Of a stretch of 64,000 nucleotides of DNA, positions 26,697 to 36,513 are shown one piece after another; positions within the stretch are counted from its first letter, which is position 1; each line of letters starts with the position of its first letter. This stretch comes from Tychonema litorale BBK16 (GTDB taxonomy: Bacteria; Cyanobacteriota; Cyanobacteriia; Cyanobacteriales; Microcoleaceae): the NCBI RefSeq assembly GCF_021648855.1, contig NZ_JAKJHX010000008.1, positions 5,950 to 69,949 on the forward strand, read 5' to 3'. The position numbers and the translations under genes were made by a program. The notes under the pieces were generated by a model. That model was not told the origin of the DNA, made no database searches, and was given only the letters and a program-made list of their open reading frames with translations.

Positions 26697-28820
26697 ATGC
26701 CTCCAACTCCGAATCGTCTAAAAATTCCTCTGCGCGGTGTTCTTGTTGTTCCATTTGTTCTACAAATCTTTACAGCAGTGAGCTTAACAGGTTGGCTTTC
26801 CTTACGCAATGGACAAAAAGCGGTTAACGATGTCGCAACTCAACTTCGTCAGGAACTAATAGCACGCATTGAAGGAGAACTCAAGCAATATATTAACAAA
26901 CCTCATGATATCAATCGTGTGAATTCAGTCGCTTTTGCACAGGGCCACATGGACATGGTGAATGGCCGCAACGCCAAGCAATTTTTAACCCAAGTGCAAA
27001 TCTCCCCTTTTGTTTTTTCATCCTATTGTGGCGATGCTCAAGGATATTATCTGGGTGCGACTCGTCGAGAGTCACAAATCGCGATGACTGCGAGTAATCA
27101 AGAAACAAACTATCATTTTTATTTTTATGAAATGGATAATTGGGGCGATCGGCAAAAATTCCTAGAACAGGTAAACGCCCCTTACGATCCTCGCCAACGC
27201 CCCTGGTATATTTCGGCGGTGAAAGCAGGGAGGCCTACTTGGAGCAATATTTTTGTGAATATTGTCAACAATGGTAAGCCTGCAATTACTGCCAGCGAAC
27301 CTGTCTATGACTCAGAAGGTAAACTTGTGGGTGTCTGTGCCACTCTTGTTGTCCTCTCCGAAAATTTAAGGCAATTTCTGGGAAGTTTGTCTATTGGTAA
27401 AACAGGTAAGGCATTTGTGATGGAGCGATCGGGTTCAATGATTTCTAGTTCCACAAAAGAGCGACTAATCAAAGGACAAGGTAAAGCTCAGAAGATGATT
27501 TACGCCGTGGAAAGTAGCGAGCCATTTGTGCGGGAGACAGCAAAATATTTGCAGAAAAATTTTGGTAACTTTGACCAAATTCATAAATCAGAACAGTTAG
27601 AATTTACCCTCAACAGTGAACGGCAGTTTGTTCAGTTGCTACCGCTGAATGATGGTAGAGGCATCGATTGGCTAATTGTAGTCATCGTGCCTGAATCTGA
27701 TTTTATGGAGCAAATAAATGCTAATAGAAATACGACGATTATCCTTTGTCTGTTATCACTGGTAATCGCAACAGGATTAGCAATTATCACTTCACAATGG
27801 ATAGCTAAACCTATTCGGCGATTGAGTCAAGCCAGTCAGGCGATCGCCAGTGGAAATTTCGAGCAAAATGTTCCCGACACTCTCGTAGAGGAATTGGTAA
27901 CTTTATCAGTATCTTTTAATCAAATGAGTCACGAATTAAAGAACTCTTATCAAACCCTTGAACAAAAAGTAGAAGAACGCACTCAAGAACTACGGGACAC
28001 TCAAGCCCAACTCATCCAAAGTGAGAAAATGTCATCTCTGGGGCAATTGGTAGCCGGGATTGCCCATGAAGTGAATAATCCCGCGAATTTTATTCACGGT
28101 AATTTATCTCATCTTAGCCAATATACCCAAGATTTACTAGAGTTAGTACAGCTATATCAAAAGTATTATCCCGATCCGGTATCGGAGATTCAAGCCAAGT
28201 CACAAGATATTGAAATCGAATTTTTGAGCGAAGACTTATCAAAAATTCTCAAGTCTATGAAAGTAGGTTCTGAACGTATCCGCGATATTGTTAAATCTCT
28301 ACGGAATTTTTCTCGATTGGACGAAGCAGATTTCAAAGCTGTCGATATCCATGAAGGTATTGAAAGCACCCTGATGATTCTGCAAAATCGTCTCAAGCCC
28401 AGACACACACATCCAGAGATTGAAGTGATCAAAGAGTACGGTAATCTGCCGCCGATCGAATGTTATGCAGGACAACTTAACCAGGTATTTATGAATATTC
28501 TGACAAATGCTCTGGATGCTTTAGATGAGCGAGATCGGGTGGAGAAAAAGACAATTCGGATTAGTACGAGTCTGTATAACTCAGAATTGGTCAGAATTTG
28601 TATTGCTGATAATGGGTGTGGCATCACCGAGGAAGTCAAAAAACGGCTATTTGATCCATTTTTTACCACCAAACCGGTAGGAAAAGGTACGGGAATGGGG
28701 ATGTCTATTAGTTATCAAATTGTGATCCAAAAGCATAAAGGGAAACTGTGGTGTACATCAGAACCCGGAGAAAGAACAGAGTTTTGGATCGAAATTCCTC
28801 TACATCAAAGTGTTACTTAG
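26697..28820 (+). CDS. Cache-HAMP sensor histidine kinase
   Basis: A 707-residue membrane sensor kinase. A transmembrane helix (about 12-34) precedes a large extracytoplasmic Cache/PDC sensor region (about 40-340, including YDPRQRPWYISAVKAGRPTW and ITASEPVYDSEGKLVGV, both typical). A second helix (about 345-370) leads to a HAMP domain and a coiled coil. The HisKA-type box is LVAGIAHEVNNPANF, and the ATPase has NILTNALDAL, DNGCGI, FDPFFTTK and GTGMGMSIS. Cache sensors bind small extracellular ligands. There is no receiver or regulator gene next to it, so it is an orphan kinase. The ATG at 26697 is preferred over TTG 26667, which adds only 10 residues. Confidence 0.92.
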   Translation: MPPTPNRLKIPLRGVLVVPFVLQIFTAVSLTGWLSLRNGQKAVNDVATQLRQELIARIEGELKQYINKPHDINRVNSVAFAQGHMDMVNGRNAKQFLTQVQISPFVFSSYCGDAQGYYLGATRRESQIAMTASNQETNYHFYFYEMDNWGDRQKFLEQVNAPYDPRQRPWYISAVKAGRPTWSNIFVNIVNNGKPAITASEPVYDSEGKLVGVCATLVVLSENLRQFLGSLSIGKTGKAFVMERSGSMISSSTKERLIKGQGKAQKMIYAVESSEPFVRETAKYLQKNFGNFDQIHKSEQLEFTLNSERQFVQLLPLNDGRGIDWLIVVIVPESDFMEQINANRNTTIILCLLSLVIATGLAIITSQWIAKPIRRLSQASQAIASGNFEQNVPDTLVEELVTLSVSFNQMSHELKNSYQTLEQKVEERTQELRDTQAQLIQSEKMSSLGQLVAGIAHEVNNPANFIHGNLSHLSQYTQDLLELVQLYQKYYPDPVSEIQAKSQDIEIEFLSEDLSKILKSMKVGSERIRDIVKSLRNFSRLDEADFKAVDIHEGIESTLMILQNRLKPRHTHPEIEVIKEYGNLPPIECYAGQLNQVFMNILTNALDALDERDRVEKKTIRISTSLYNSELVRICIADNGCGITEEVKKRLFDPFFTTKPVGKGTGMGMSISYQIVIQKHKGKLWCTSEPGERTEFWIEIPLHQSVT

Positions 28821-29209
28821 TTGAGGATACTTCTGATTGTGATGAAAAAAAATCAGGAGACTGCACGCGCCGTGTCCCTGATAGCAATTATGTTATCATT
28901 AAAGTTGCAGTTTATTTAATCCTGGTCTTAAAGAGTAATATACCAAAGCTTGCCAGAATTTTTACTATGATGAAAGAGCAAACATTCTAGCTCTCAGAAT
29001 CGTGTTTGCTTTGTAATTTTCAAGACTTTTAAAGAAGAAATCATCAATAGGTTACGAGCATATCGCCATGATTGATTATAAAAAGGGCGATCGCTTTTAT
29101 TGTTGGTGAGAGTTAGCAGAGGGCGATCGTTTTTGTTTGAGAAAGAGCGATCGACCTTGTTTGAGAAAGAATAATTAAGAGCCATCAACTTCTCGGTCAG
29201 AGGATAAAA
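28821..29209. other. Intergenic region rich in GCGATCG motifs with a 24-bp tandem duplication
   Basis: No coding sequence is supported here. A degenerate member of the GCCGTGTCCCTG repeat family lies at about 28863-28885. Three GCGATCG octamer-like sites occur between 29086 and 29155, the last two as tandem 24-base copies (29123-29146 and 29147-29170) differing at two or three positions. Confidence 0.6.
29123..29170. repeat. 24-bp tandem duplication around GCGATCG
   Basis: GCGATCGTTTTTGTTTGAGA and GCGATCGACCTTGTTTGAGA, each followed by AAGA, are adjacent head-to-tail copies. They lie about 40 bases beyond the end of the giant protease gene. Confidence 0.85.
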
Positions 29210-32200
29210 TCAGCGGTTTCTCAATTCCCAAAATGATTTGATGGGATTAAGTGTTGCATTCCTGACAGTATTTTGATTGGAACTTTGAGAAGAGAGGTAG
29301 TTGGGGCCTGCTTGAACCTCAAGGTGCAAGTGAGCAGCAGAGCCTACACTACCAATTATCTGCCCAGCTTCTATCCTTCCTGAAGGAACATCTACACTGT
29401 CAAGATGACCATATACCCAAAGTTTACCATCATCAGATCGAACACCAATAAAGTAGTTACCTGATGTCTCTTGTATTCCTCGAACAATGATACCGCCCAC
29501 AGGAACTATAACCGCCTCTCCAATTGGGGTACTCATATCAATGCCAGAGTGCCATTTTCCTATCCCTTGACGATAGCCTGGATCGAGGAGGTAGCCTGCC
29601 GTCACTGGGACTCGTCGTAGAAAAATTGTATTGGACAGATCGGTGTAAATTTGCTCAATGGAATCTAGTGTTAGATAACGCTCATCTCTGTAATCTGGCC
29701 AGCCGTCATCAAATCGAGTATTATCAGCAGTTTCTTGATTCCACTGGTCATTGGTTAATGATGAAACCTCGGAATAGTAACTTCCTGAAGAAACTGGTGG
29801 TGCTACCTCATTCCAAGACAAATCAAAGAAAGCGTCACCCGTGTTTTCATACATATAGGCAACAACTTTGTACGTTCCAGTCTTTGTCGGCTTGAAATCA
29901 ATCGTCTTGAAACCATAATCCTCCATCCATTGATTCTCAGGAGTAATTAATTCCTTCGTTCCATCCTGATACCGAGCATATAGCTGATACCGATCGTCCG
30001 CCTTAACGGTGAATTGGTAGGTTTTATTTGCCTCAAAATTAGCCTCTGTAACGCCTTTCACGACAAACTGATCCTTCGGGAAACGAACGGAGTCATTGTG
30101 ATTGGGACTGCCTGCGCCCCAATACCACGCTCCATCTTTGCTAGTGCCTTTTGTGCCATCAGGACGAGTGTTTGAACCAGCACTGACACGACCCATGTAT
30201 TCTAAGCCGTCTCCTGCTGTAGTGGCAGCTTGAATGTCAGCAGGAGGTTGAGTATTTTGCCCTTTATCCCACTTATAAACTTCTAGTTGCCAGTCTTTGG
30301 AAGTGACAACCGGATCTTGGAATGTTTCCTCAACTTTTGCCTCGATTTGAGCACCGCCAGTGCGATCGTAGAGTTTAAACATTACCTGATATTCGCCTGA
30401 CTGCGGCACTTTGAATAACACAGTCTTAGCAGGGTCTTTGTAACCCCGATCGCGCCAGTCAGCATTACCAAATTCAGGGCTGATGAGAATATCTTTCTCC
30501 TCGATCCATTGACCTGTTGTGAGGTTCTTTAAATTAAAGGCACTACCATCATCGGATTTAGTCGTGAACTTGTAGATTTTACCAGCATCTAAAGATACTT
30601 CAGTTGATGCCAGCATCCCAAAATTATCAGACTGAACTTTATTAGGAACAGGACTATTCAAGCCAAAATCCACCTTTAATGTTGCCTTGATTTTGCTATT
30701 TGCGCCTTGAGAACCTAAATTTGTGACAGCAGCAGGATTAGGAATTTGAGCAAACATTCCAGATTGACCATTTTTGCGGTCAATATTGAAGTTGATATCT
30801 CCTGCATTACTTGGAGTGCGGTTGATAAATTCTGCCTTCCAGTTCAGAGGCGAAACAAAATTAGCAGTAGGTTGGGATGAAGGGGCAGTTACATTCGGTT
30901 TACCATTCCCAACTAAGTAAGCTACAGGAGTTTTTCCATTGTAGATAATGTAGCCATCTGCAAAATTTTGTTGTCTCACTCCATTGCCTAATGAAATAGC
31001 ATTTTTCACAGGCTTTCCTAACCAACTGGTTTCGCCACCCATACTATTATATTTCTTACCAATCTCTCCCTCAACTACAATGCTAATTGGAGTCGGAGTC
31101 GGAGTCGGAGTCGGAGTAATTTGACGTGGCAGATTAATCGTATCATCAAGCGGTTTTACATCCCCACTTAAACCCGTAAAATTCAAAACCATCTCATAAG
31201 GGTCTATAGTAGCTTGACTTCCCTTATTCACGAGCACGTAGTAATTACCAGGGCTTAAGGGAGTTGAAGCGAATAGCCCCTCATATAATAATGCCGGGTT
31301 ATATTTGAGGGTAGATATCGCAGTTCCACTGCTGTTGTATAGAATTGTATTACTGTCATACAATGCCGCATTTCCTTGGGGAAATTTTAGAGAAAATTGA
31401 AAGTTGGGAACCGTTTGATTGACCGTAAACTCGAAACGATCTGAAGAATTAGAACTATCTAACCATCCTACATACTTGATCCGTCCCGAACCAGAAGTAT
31501 TTAAAGTTTGCGCCTCACGTTCCCAAGGCGTAACTTGTCCATCTAAACCCCAAGTTGTCGGATTTGAGAAAGGTGTCGGAATATATAATTGCGGCGCTGT
31601 TTCCTTCGCCATTGCTACAGCTTTATTCAAATTCACCACCCCAAAACCCGTTTCCTTATCCCATCCGGGCGCCTTCAAATCGATCGCACTTCCAGTCAAA
31701 ACATCAATTACTTGAGTCACACTCAAATCGGGATTACTCTCCCAAACCTTAGACGCCATCCCCGCCGCCTTAGCCGCCGAGGCCGAAGTTCCCGACATCG
31801 TACCAATATCATCGCCAACAGTCGATAAAGTCGGATTGTCGATCGCACCTCCGGGCACTAAAATATCCAAACCGTTACCGTAGCTGGAATAATCCGATCG
31901 CCCAAATCCATCAGAGGAACCAACGGTGATAATATTGTCGAACTCCTGGGAAGATTGACCCAAAACAGACATCACGCCGCCGTCATTCCCAGCCGCAACA
32001 ACTAACAGCACTCCATTCTGACGCGCATTTTCTAATGCAGCACGTTCTCGGTTCGTAAATTCGTAACGAGTGGTAATGGTTCCGTCAGCATTCTTTTGAG
32101 TTAAATCGAGGGGCAAAAGTGCGATCGCATTCTTCTGTTTTTGTGCCTTCGCCTCACCCACAAAATCAGTTAAAGCTAAATCCCATTCCCCAGAACCAAT

Positions 32201-34015
32201 GGCCCGACTTAGGTACACATTCGCTTTATCGTTGTAGCCATCAATGCCTTTGTCGTTGCCTTGAATCGCACTAACTAAACCCCAGCTAAATGTGCCGTGT
32301 TCGTTACCAGTGCCAGCAGTAAACAAAGGATTGCTGTCTTTGTCGATGCGATCGCGCCCCAATGTCACTTTAGAGTAATCCAAATCGGGATTGTTCGGCG
32401 CAAATCCAGTATCGATAATGCCGATAAATGCGCGTTTTTCTGCTGGCAAACTAATCGGCAATATGGTTTCAAGAGGCGCTTCAGGTGTCGATGGAAGTTC
32501 AATCTTAGGCGGTTCCGGGGCGATTTTAGGCGGTTCCACCGGTGGTTTTGGAGGGGGGATAGGAATCGTTGCTACTGGTGGTTGTATCGCCACAGGAGGC
32601 GTTACAGCTACAGGCGGTTTTGGATCGATCGGTTTTGTTTCAACTGGCGGCGTTACGGCCACAGGAGGCGTTACAGCTACAGGCGGTTTTGGATCGACTG
32701 GCGGTGTCACAGCTACAGGTGGTTTTGTTTCAACTGTCGGCGTTACAGCCACAGGAGGCGTTACAGCTACAGGCGGTTTTGGATCGACTGGCGGTGTTAC
32801 AACTACTGGCGGTTTTGTTTCAACTGGTGGCGTTACAGCTACTGGCGGCGTTACAGCTACAGGTGGTTTTGTCTCAACAGCAGGAGTTACAGCAACTGGT
32901 GGTTTTGTTTCAACAGGCGGCGTTACAGCTACAGGCGGCGTAACAGCTACAGGCGGTTTTGGATCGACTGGCGGGGTTACAGCTACAGGCGGGGTTACAG
33001 CTACAGGCGGTTCCAGAACCGGCTGCTTTGATTTGGCATAATCGATCAATTTTTTGCCACCATCAAGTTTAGTCCAATCCTTCTTTGGATCGATCACTTT
33101 CTCGATCGCCACTGCTTTGCCTGTCGCACCTGTTAAATTGAAAACCAAATCGTTGTAATCTTTATCTGAACCCTGATCGACGCGCAGATCTTCCATCGCA
33201 AATGCCTTGCCATTGCCCATGACATCTGCTATTTGACCATACAAAAAAGCATCACCTGGATTTAGGCTAGATAATGACAACAGCGGGCGTTTGTCACCGT
33301 CCGCACCCGGATCGTTAAACACATTTTCGACAGTACCATTTGGCACTAACATCACTGCAAAAGGTTCACCTGGTTTCATCGCAAATGTTTTCGCGCCACT
33401 GTAGGGCCCTTCGTTATCATTCCCTTCTCCTAAACCACCATTAAATAGCGGATTTGCACCTTCTGTGGGATCCGAAATTACGACATGACCAAAGGTAGAA
33501 TTGGTCAGAGCTCGTCTTGCCGCTTCTTTGATAAATTCCTCGGAACCAGGATCGAATTTCTCCATTCCCTGAACACTAAAAATTGCCACTTCGCCTTTAT
33601 AGTTGCCGCCGTCGTGCAACCAATCAAAGCCAACTTGACCCGTTGAATCGGGAGTGAAGAAACCGGAGGTAACGCCTAAACCTGTTAGCGGATCGACTTT
33701 GCCATCTGGGGTTAAACTAACTTGGTAATTCGTATCGCGAGAAGGTGCAGAAATTTTGAGTGCATAATTAGTTGCACCTAAATTATCGATGCTAAAAGTG
33801 CCTGAATTTGTGCCATTGGTTTCGATGTCTTTGACGACTTTTCCCTGACTGTCGAGAAGCTGCATCCCGACAACGGAACTAAATCCTTCAGCGGTGACTC
33901 GAAAACTGCCGGGATTGAGCCGATTAAAACGATAGGTATCTGTGGGGTCAGTTTTACCTGTGAAGTCGATGGAGATATAGTTGTCGCTTAAATTGCCGAT
34001 CGATATATTAGACAT
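29210..34015 (-). CDS. Dual-protease giant: DUF4114, subtilase (S8) and M23 metallopeptidase
   Basis: A 1,601-residue modular protein. Order: PPC-like beta domain (about 1-110); DUF4114 (about 200-300, LRVDQGSDKDYNDLVFNL); Pro-rich PPVAVTPP repeats (about 335-505); a subtilisin-type domain (about 527-800) with the complete triad Asp535 (IIDTGF), His573 (NEHGTF) and Ser744 (GTSASAAKAAG); a PPC domain; an LGFP-type segment (about 975-1040); two PA14-like domains; and a C-terminal M23 peptidase (about 1455-1570) with WHSGID and AAHLHLEVQ zinc motifs. It lacks a Sec signal and RTX repeats. M23 enzymes cut peptidoglycan cross-links; subtilases cut proteins. The two active sites in one chain suggest a cell-wall or prey-directed lytic protein (inference). 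RBS GAGGTG precedes ATG 34015. Confidence 0.88.
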   Translation of the reverse strand: MSNISIGNLSDNYISIDFTGKTDPTDTYRFNRLNPGSFRVTAEGFSSVVGMQLLDSQGKVVKDIETNGTNSGTFSIDNLGATNYALKISAPSRDTNYQVSLTPDGKVDPLTGLGVTSGFFTPDSTGQVGFDWLHDGGNYKGEVAIFSVQGMEKFDPGSEEFIKEAARRALTNSTFGHVVISDPTEGANPLFNGGLGEGNDNEGPYSGAKTFAMKPGEPFAVMLVPNGTVENVFNDPGADGDKRPLLSLSSLNPGDAFLYGQIADVMGNGKAFAMEDLRVDQGSDKDYNDLVFNLTGATGKAVAIEKVIDPKKDWTKLDGGKKLIDYAKSKQPVLEPPVAVTPPVAVTPPVDPKPPVAVTPPVAVTPPVETKPPVAVTPAVETKPPVAVTPPVAVTPPVETKPPVVVTPPVDPKPPVAVTPPVAVTPTVETKPPVAVTPPVDPKPPVAVTPPVAVTPPVETKPIDPKPPVAVTPPVAIQPPVATIPIPPPKPPVEPPKIAPEPPKIELPSTPEAPLETILPISLPAEKRAFIGIIDTGFAPNNPDLDYSKVTLGRDRIDKDSNPLFTAGTGNEHGTFSWGLVSAIQGNDKGIDGYNDKANVYLSRAIGSGEWDLALTDFVGEAKAQKQKNAIALLPLDLTQKNADGTITTRYEFTNRERAALENARQNGVLLVVAAGNDGGVMSVLGQSSQEFDNIITVGSSDGFGRSDYSSYGNGLDILVPGGAIDNPTLSTVGDDIGTMSGTSASAAKAAGMASKVWESNPDLSVTQVIDVLTGSAIDLKAPGWDKETGFGVVNLNKAVAMAKETAPQLYIPTPFSNPTTWGLDGQVTPWEREAQTLNTSGSGRIKYVGWLDSSNSSDRFEFTVNQTVPNFQFSLKFPQGNAALYDSNTILYNSSGTAISTLKYNPALLYEGLFASTPLSPGNYYVLVNKGSQATIDPYEMVLNFTGLSGDVKPLDDTINLPRQITPTPTPTPTPISIVVEGEIGKKYNSMGGETSWLGKPVKNAISLGNGVRQQNFADGYIIYNGKTPVAYLVGNGKPNVTAPSSQPTANFVSPLNWKAEFINRTPSNAGDINFNIDRKNGQSGMFAQIPNPAAVTNLGSQGANSKIKATLKVDFGLNSPVPNKVQSDNFGMLASTEVSLDAGKIYKFTTKSDDGSAFNLKNLTTGQWIEEKDILISPEFGNADWRDRGYKDPAKTVLFKVPQSGEYQVMFKLYDRTGGAQIEAKVEETFQDPVVTSKDWQLEVYKWDKGQNTQPPADIQAATTAGDGLEYMGRVSAGSNTRPDGTKGTSKDGAWYWGAGSPNHNDSVRFPKDQFVVKGVTEANFEANKTYQFTVKADDRYQLYARYQDGTKELITPENQWMEDYGFKTIDFKPTKTGTYKVVAYMYENTGDAFFDLSWNEVAPPVSSGSYYSEVSSLTNDQWNQETADNTRFDDGWPDYRDERYLTLDSIEQIYTDLSNTIFLRRVPVTAGYLLDPGYRQGIGKWHSGIDMSTPIGEAVIVPVGGIIVRGIQETSGNYFIGVRSDDGKLWVYGHLDSVDVPSGRIEAGQIIGSVGSAAHLHLEVQAGPNYLSSQSSNQNTVRNATLNPIKSFWELRNR
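32500..33015 (-). repeat. Pro-rich tandem repeat array in the giant protease
   Basis: Tandem units encode PPVAVTPPV with interspersed ETK or DPK triplets. Unit boundaries are multiples of three bases and the third positions vary modestly, so the peptide is under constraint. Higher-order blocks of about 45-75 bases are duplicated. The array joins DUF4114 to the subtilase domain. Confidence 0.9.
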
Positions 34016-34058
34016 TGTGCACCTCGATTAATCCGATAACTTTGGGCTGGTATTGATT

Positions 34059-34208
34059 TATCTGGAGTGCGTCGGAGTTTTTATGCGGTTTGTAATATAA
34101 CTTCACACAGGGTGTGGGTCAAACTCGCTGAACTTCCGTCGCTACTTATCTATCTGGAGTGCATCCTAGTTTTTATGCGAAGTTTCTGTTTTGTAATATA
34201 ACTTTACA
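34059..34208. repeat. Imperfect direct repeat upstream of the giant protease gene
   Basis: A roughly 50-base sequence, TCTGGAGTGCGTCGGAGTTT followed by TTATGCGG and TTGTAATATAACTTCACA, is repeated at 34151-34208 with changes and a small insertion. It lies within 45-195 bases upstream of ATG 34015 on the minus strand. It may be a duplicated promoter or leader; no clear operator can be named. Confidence 0.6.
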
Positions 34209-34250
34209 TAAACTACGCATAATCGAATTCATGACTTACGCATGGGGTTC

Positions 34251-34318
34251 AAAAACCGGGTTTTTCACGAAAAGATGTTGTTGAAACCACTAAATTTCCT
34301 AAAAAACCCAGGCTTTTT
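34251..34318. repeat. AAAAACCGGGTTTTT hairpin repeat
   Basis: A near-palindrome AAAAACC-G-GGTTTTT (34251-34265) is followed by a less symmetrical partner AAAAAACCCAGGCTTTTT (34301-34318), separated by CACGAAAAGATGTTGTTGAA. This two-hairpin arrangement resembles a widespread dispersed element of Oscillatoriales. It lies just downstream of the sigma-like gene, where it may stop transcription before the protease gene. Confidence 0.65.
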
Positions 34319-34327
34319 GGAAGATGT

Positions 34328-35056
34328 CTAATAAGATATAAAATCACCATCTTTTTGAGCAATATGTCTGCCAATTCGTTGTAATTTCAACAATCCAGTT
34401 CTTTTCCAAAAAGAGTAAATAGTTTGTGTCTTGATATTTAACTGTCTGGCGATGACTGCCATTTTTTCCGGTGATTGCTGCAAAAACAACCTTTGCACCA
34501 GAATTTGACAATTACAGTCGGGACGGTTGCGAGGATAACAATTACGAAGTTCATATTCTGGATCTCCATTGATATATTTTACGATCGCCCTTGCTACAGC
34601 TTGTTTTTGTTGTATCTCAATCCGTTCGATTTCTATATCAAAAGCATCCAAATTATCCTTATAAAATCCGCTAGTCTCTAAAAGATCGAAATCTAAGGAA
34701 AACACCTTTTGATGTTTGCTGGTATATAAGTCTTGAATTCGATATCTGAGATGACCGTTAACCCAAGTAATGAGACTGGATTGAATGGGAGAACGTTGGG
34801 GATTAAACTCGTGCAGGTGTTTCTCTAGCCATTGCCAAGTTTTATTCTGAGCTTCTAAATAATAGGGATGAGAAACTCTTGACAATTTTGGTAAGATTTG
34901 CAGTTGACGAAACAATCGATCGACTAATTTTCGACGCTGCGGATTATCCTGTGATAGTAAGCAGATATTTAAAATTAGCTGACATAACCGCTCGTCTTTC
35001 GGAGTGCGATCGGAATATTTTTCTAGTCTCAACCTCAATTTATCTATGCGATCCAT
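34328..35056 (-). CDS. Divergent sigma-70-like/HTH regulator
   Basis: A 242-residue protein resembling the sigma-factor-like proteins common in cyanobacteria. A strong RBS (GGAGGA, spacing 5) precedes ATG 35056. The central stretch (about 90-135, SLITWVNGHLRYRIQDL) resembles sigma region 2, and the C-terminus (about 195-235, MAVIARQLNIKTQTIYSFWK) is a helix-turn-helix like region 4. There is a CNCQ Cys pair near residue 180. It lies between two peptidase genes on the same strand, 165 bases after the M23-RTX gene and 312 bases before the giant protease, so it may control them. Sigma activity is inferred, not shown. Confidence 0.7.
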   Translation of the reverse strand: MDRIDKLRLRLEKYSDRTPKDERLCQLILNICLLSQDNPQRRKLVDRLFRQLQILPKLSRVSHPYYLEAQNKTWQWLEKHLHEFNPQRSPIQSSLITWVNGHLRYRIQDLYTSKHQKVFSLDFDLLETSGFYKDNLDAFDIEIERIEIQQKQAVARAIVKYINGDPEYELRNCYPRNRPDCNCQILVQRLFLQQSPEKMAVIARQLNIKTQTIYSFWKRTGLLKLQRIGRHIAQKDGDFISY

Positions 35057-35220
35057 AACAGTCCTCCTAGTAAAAAAACTCTTTTAAGATTTTCAAAAAT
35101 TCGGGTCAACTCGCCAAGAATTCAAGGCAATTGAAATAAGGCGATCGCTTATATAAAATCTTAGGCGATCGCTCTTTTACTTGTGAGATTAATGGTGAGA
35201 ATAAATCAAGAAACTCAACC

Positions 35221-36339
35221 TCAGACAAATTTGAAATCAACTCTTCCCGGTCGGGCAGTTAAGCTCAAGTCTGTTATCCCCTGAACAATACCAATCCTAT
35301 CTGCGTTTCTCAAGGAAATTACGGTATCCGAACCCTGACGGATTAATTGATAGTCGTTAGCGCTTCCTTTGAGTTGGATGTAGTCATCTCGAGTTGAATA
35401 ATCTGTAATAATTGCATTACCGTCACCTTGATAGAAAACTCCTTGTCGTGCATTGCCAAGTACAAAAGTATCTGCACCAGCTCCACCCGTTAAAGTGTCA
35501 AATTCGCGACTGACATAACTGGCATAGCCGTCAAGGTAATCATTTCCATTGCCGCCAATGAGGGAATCATTGCCCGCTTCGCCGTACAGGGAATCATTGC
35601 CACCCAAACCGATTAAAGTATCGTTGCCGGCTCCTCCACTAATGCGATCGTCCCCTTCTGTACCCCTTTTAGTGTTTACAGGAGCACCGCCACCATTTTT
35701 CCAGTCCGAGTAGGCTTGAAGTGGACTCATTGTATTGTTGAGAACAAAATTCCGACTTCCTTTTGTTTGATAAGGAATTCCACCAATAATACTGGAATCA
35801 AAAGGTGGAGTTTGAACCTCTATGTGGAGATGAGTGTTCCCAACTTGATTTTTCACTGTACCGACGATCGGATCTCCAATATTCACAGAATCTCCAGGTC
35901 TCTTGCTGGTTTGGATGTGACCATATATCCAGCGCTTTCCATCATTACCTTCTACAGTCACAAATTGCCCAGTTGCACCATAAGATACAACATTAATGAT
36001 TTTTCCCGGAACTACCGCTGAGACATTTATGTTCGCACCAACTGCATAATCAATCCCAGCGTGGGAGACATTATTACCATTGTAGGGATTGCCATTAGCA
36101 CCGCTGTATTCGTAGGCATAACCAGCACTCATTGGGGCGGAGAATCCAACCAGTTTTTGAGACAATTCCCTAGAGAGTTGTTTCACTTCTGGTGAGGCTT
36201 CTTTGATATTGGTAAGCTTACCAACTGTACTGGAATTATCGTCAAATTGCCAGCCATCTCCACTTTGTAAATCCCACTGTTGGTCGGTTGTCGGTAAAGG
36301 CACAATCGTTACTCCTGTTTTCATCGATTGACTTGACAT
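35221..36339 (-). CDS. M23 metallopeptidase fused to RTX repeats
   Basis: A 372-residue protein. Residues about 80-200 form an M23 (LytM/lysostaphin-type) peptidase domain with the zinc ligands in VSHAGIDYAVG and NTHLHIEVQ and the core segment WIYGHIQTSKRPGDSVNIGD. RTX nonapeptides follow (about 232-290, GGAGNDTLIGLGGNDSLYG), then a typical RTX C-terminal domain (GGAGADTFVL...IITDYSTRDDYIQL). No signal peptide is present; the RTX tail would direct type I secretion and folding with Ca2+ outside the cell. It should cut peptidoglycan peptides, either its own or those of another cell. It lies first on the minus strand of a three-gene group with a sigma-like regulator and the S8-M23 giant. Confidence 0.9.
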   Translation of the reverse strand: MSSQSMKTGVTIVPLPTTDQQWDLQSGDGWQFDDNSSTVGKLTNIKEASPEVKQLSRELSQKLVGFSAPMSAGYAYEYSGANGNPYNGNNVSHAGIDYAVGANINVSAVVPGKIINVVSYGATGQFVTVEGNDGKRWIYGHIQTSKRPGDSVNIGDPIVGTVKNQVGNTHLHIEVQTPPFDSSIIGGIPYQTKGSRNFVLNNTMSPLQAYSDWKNGGGAPVNTKRGTEGDDRISGGAGNDTLIGLGGNDSLYGEAGNDSLIGGNGNDYLDGYASYVSREFDTLTGGAGADTFVLGNARQGVFYQGDGNAIITDYSTRDDYIQLKGSANDYQLIRQGSDTVISLRNADRIGIVQGITDLSLTARPGRVDFKFV

Positions 36340-36513
36340 TTACTATGTTGTTTCAAAACCAATAATTTTTCAGTCTGGTAAAGTGGGTTATTTCACAGCT
36401 CAATTTTGTCGATAAAAGTCGCTTTTGGCTGAGTTGGTCGGCAAGAGTTGGAAAAAGTAGGGCGATAGGAAAATGGGTTATACTGAAGTATGATTTTTGC
36501 ATAACTCCCGAAT

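Noticed and set aside
28748..28990. 80-codon frame overlapping the end of the Cache kinase
   Set aside because: Mostly inside the kinase gene in another frame; no independent support.
32297..33041. Plus-strand frames through the PPVAVTPP array
   Set aside because: Shadow frames of the repeat; the minus-strand reading has flanking DUF4114 and subtilase domains.
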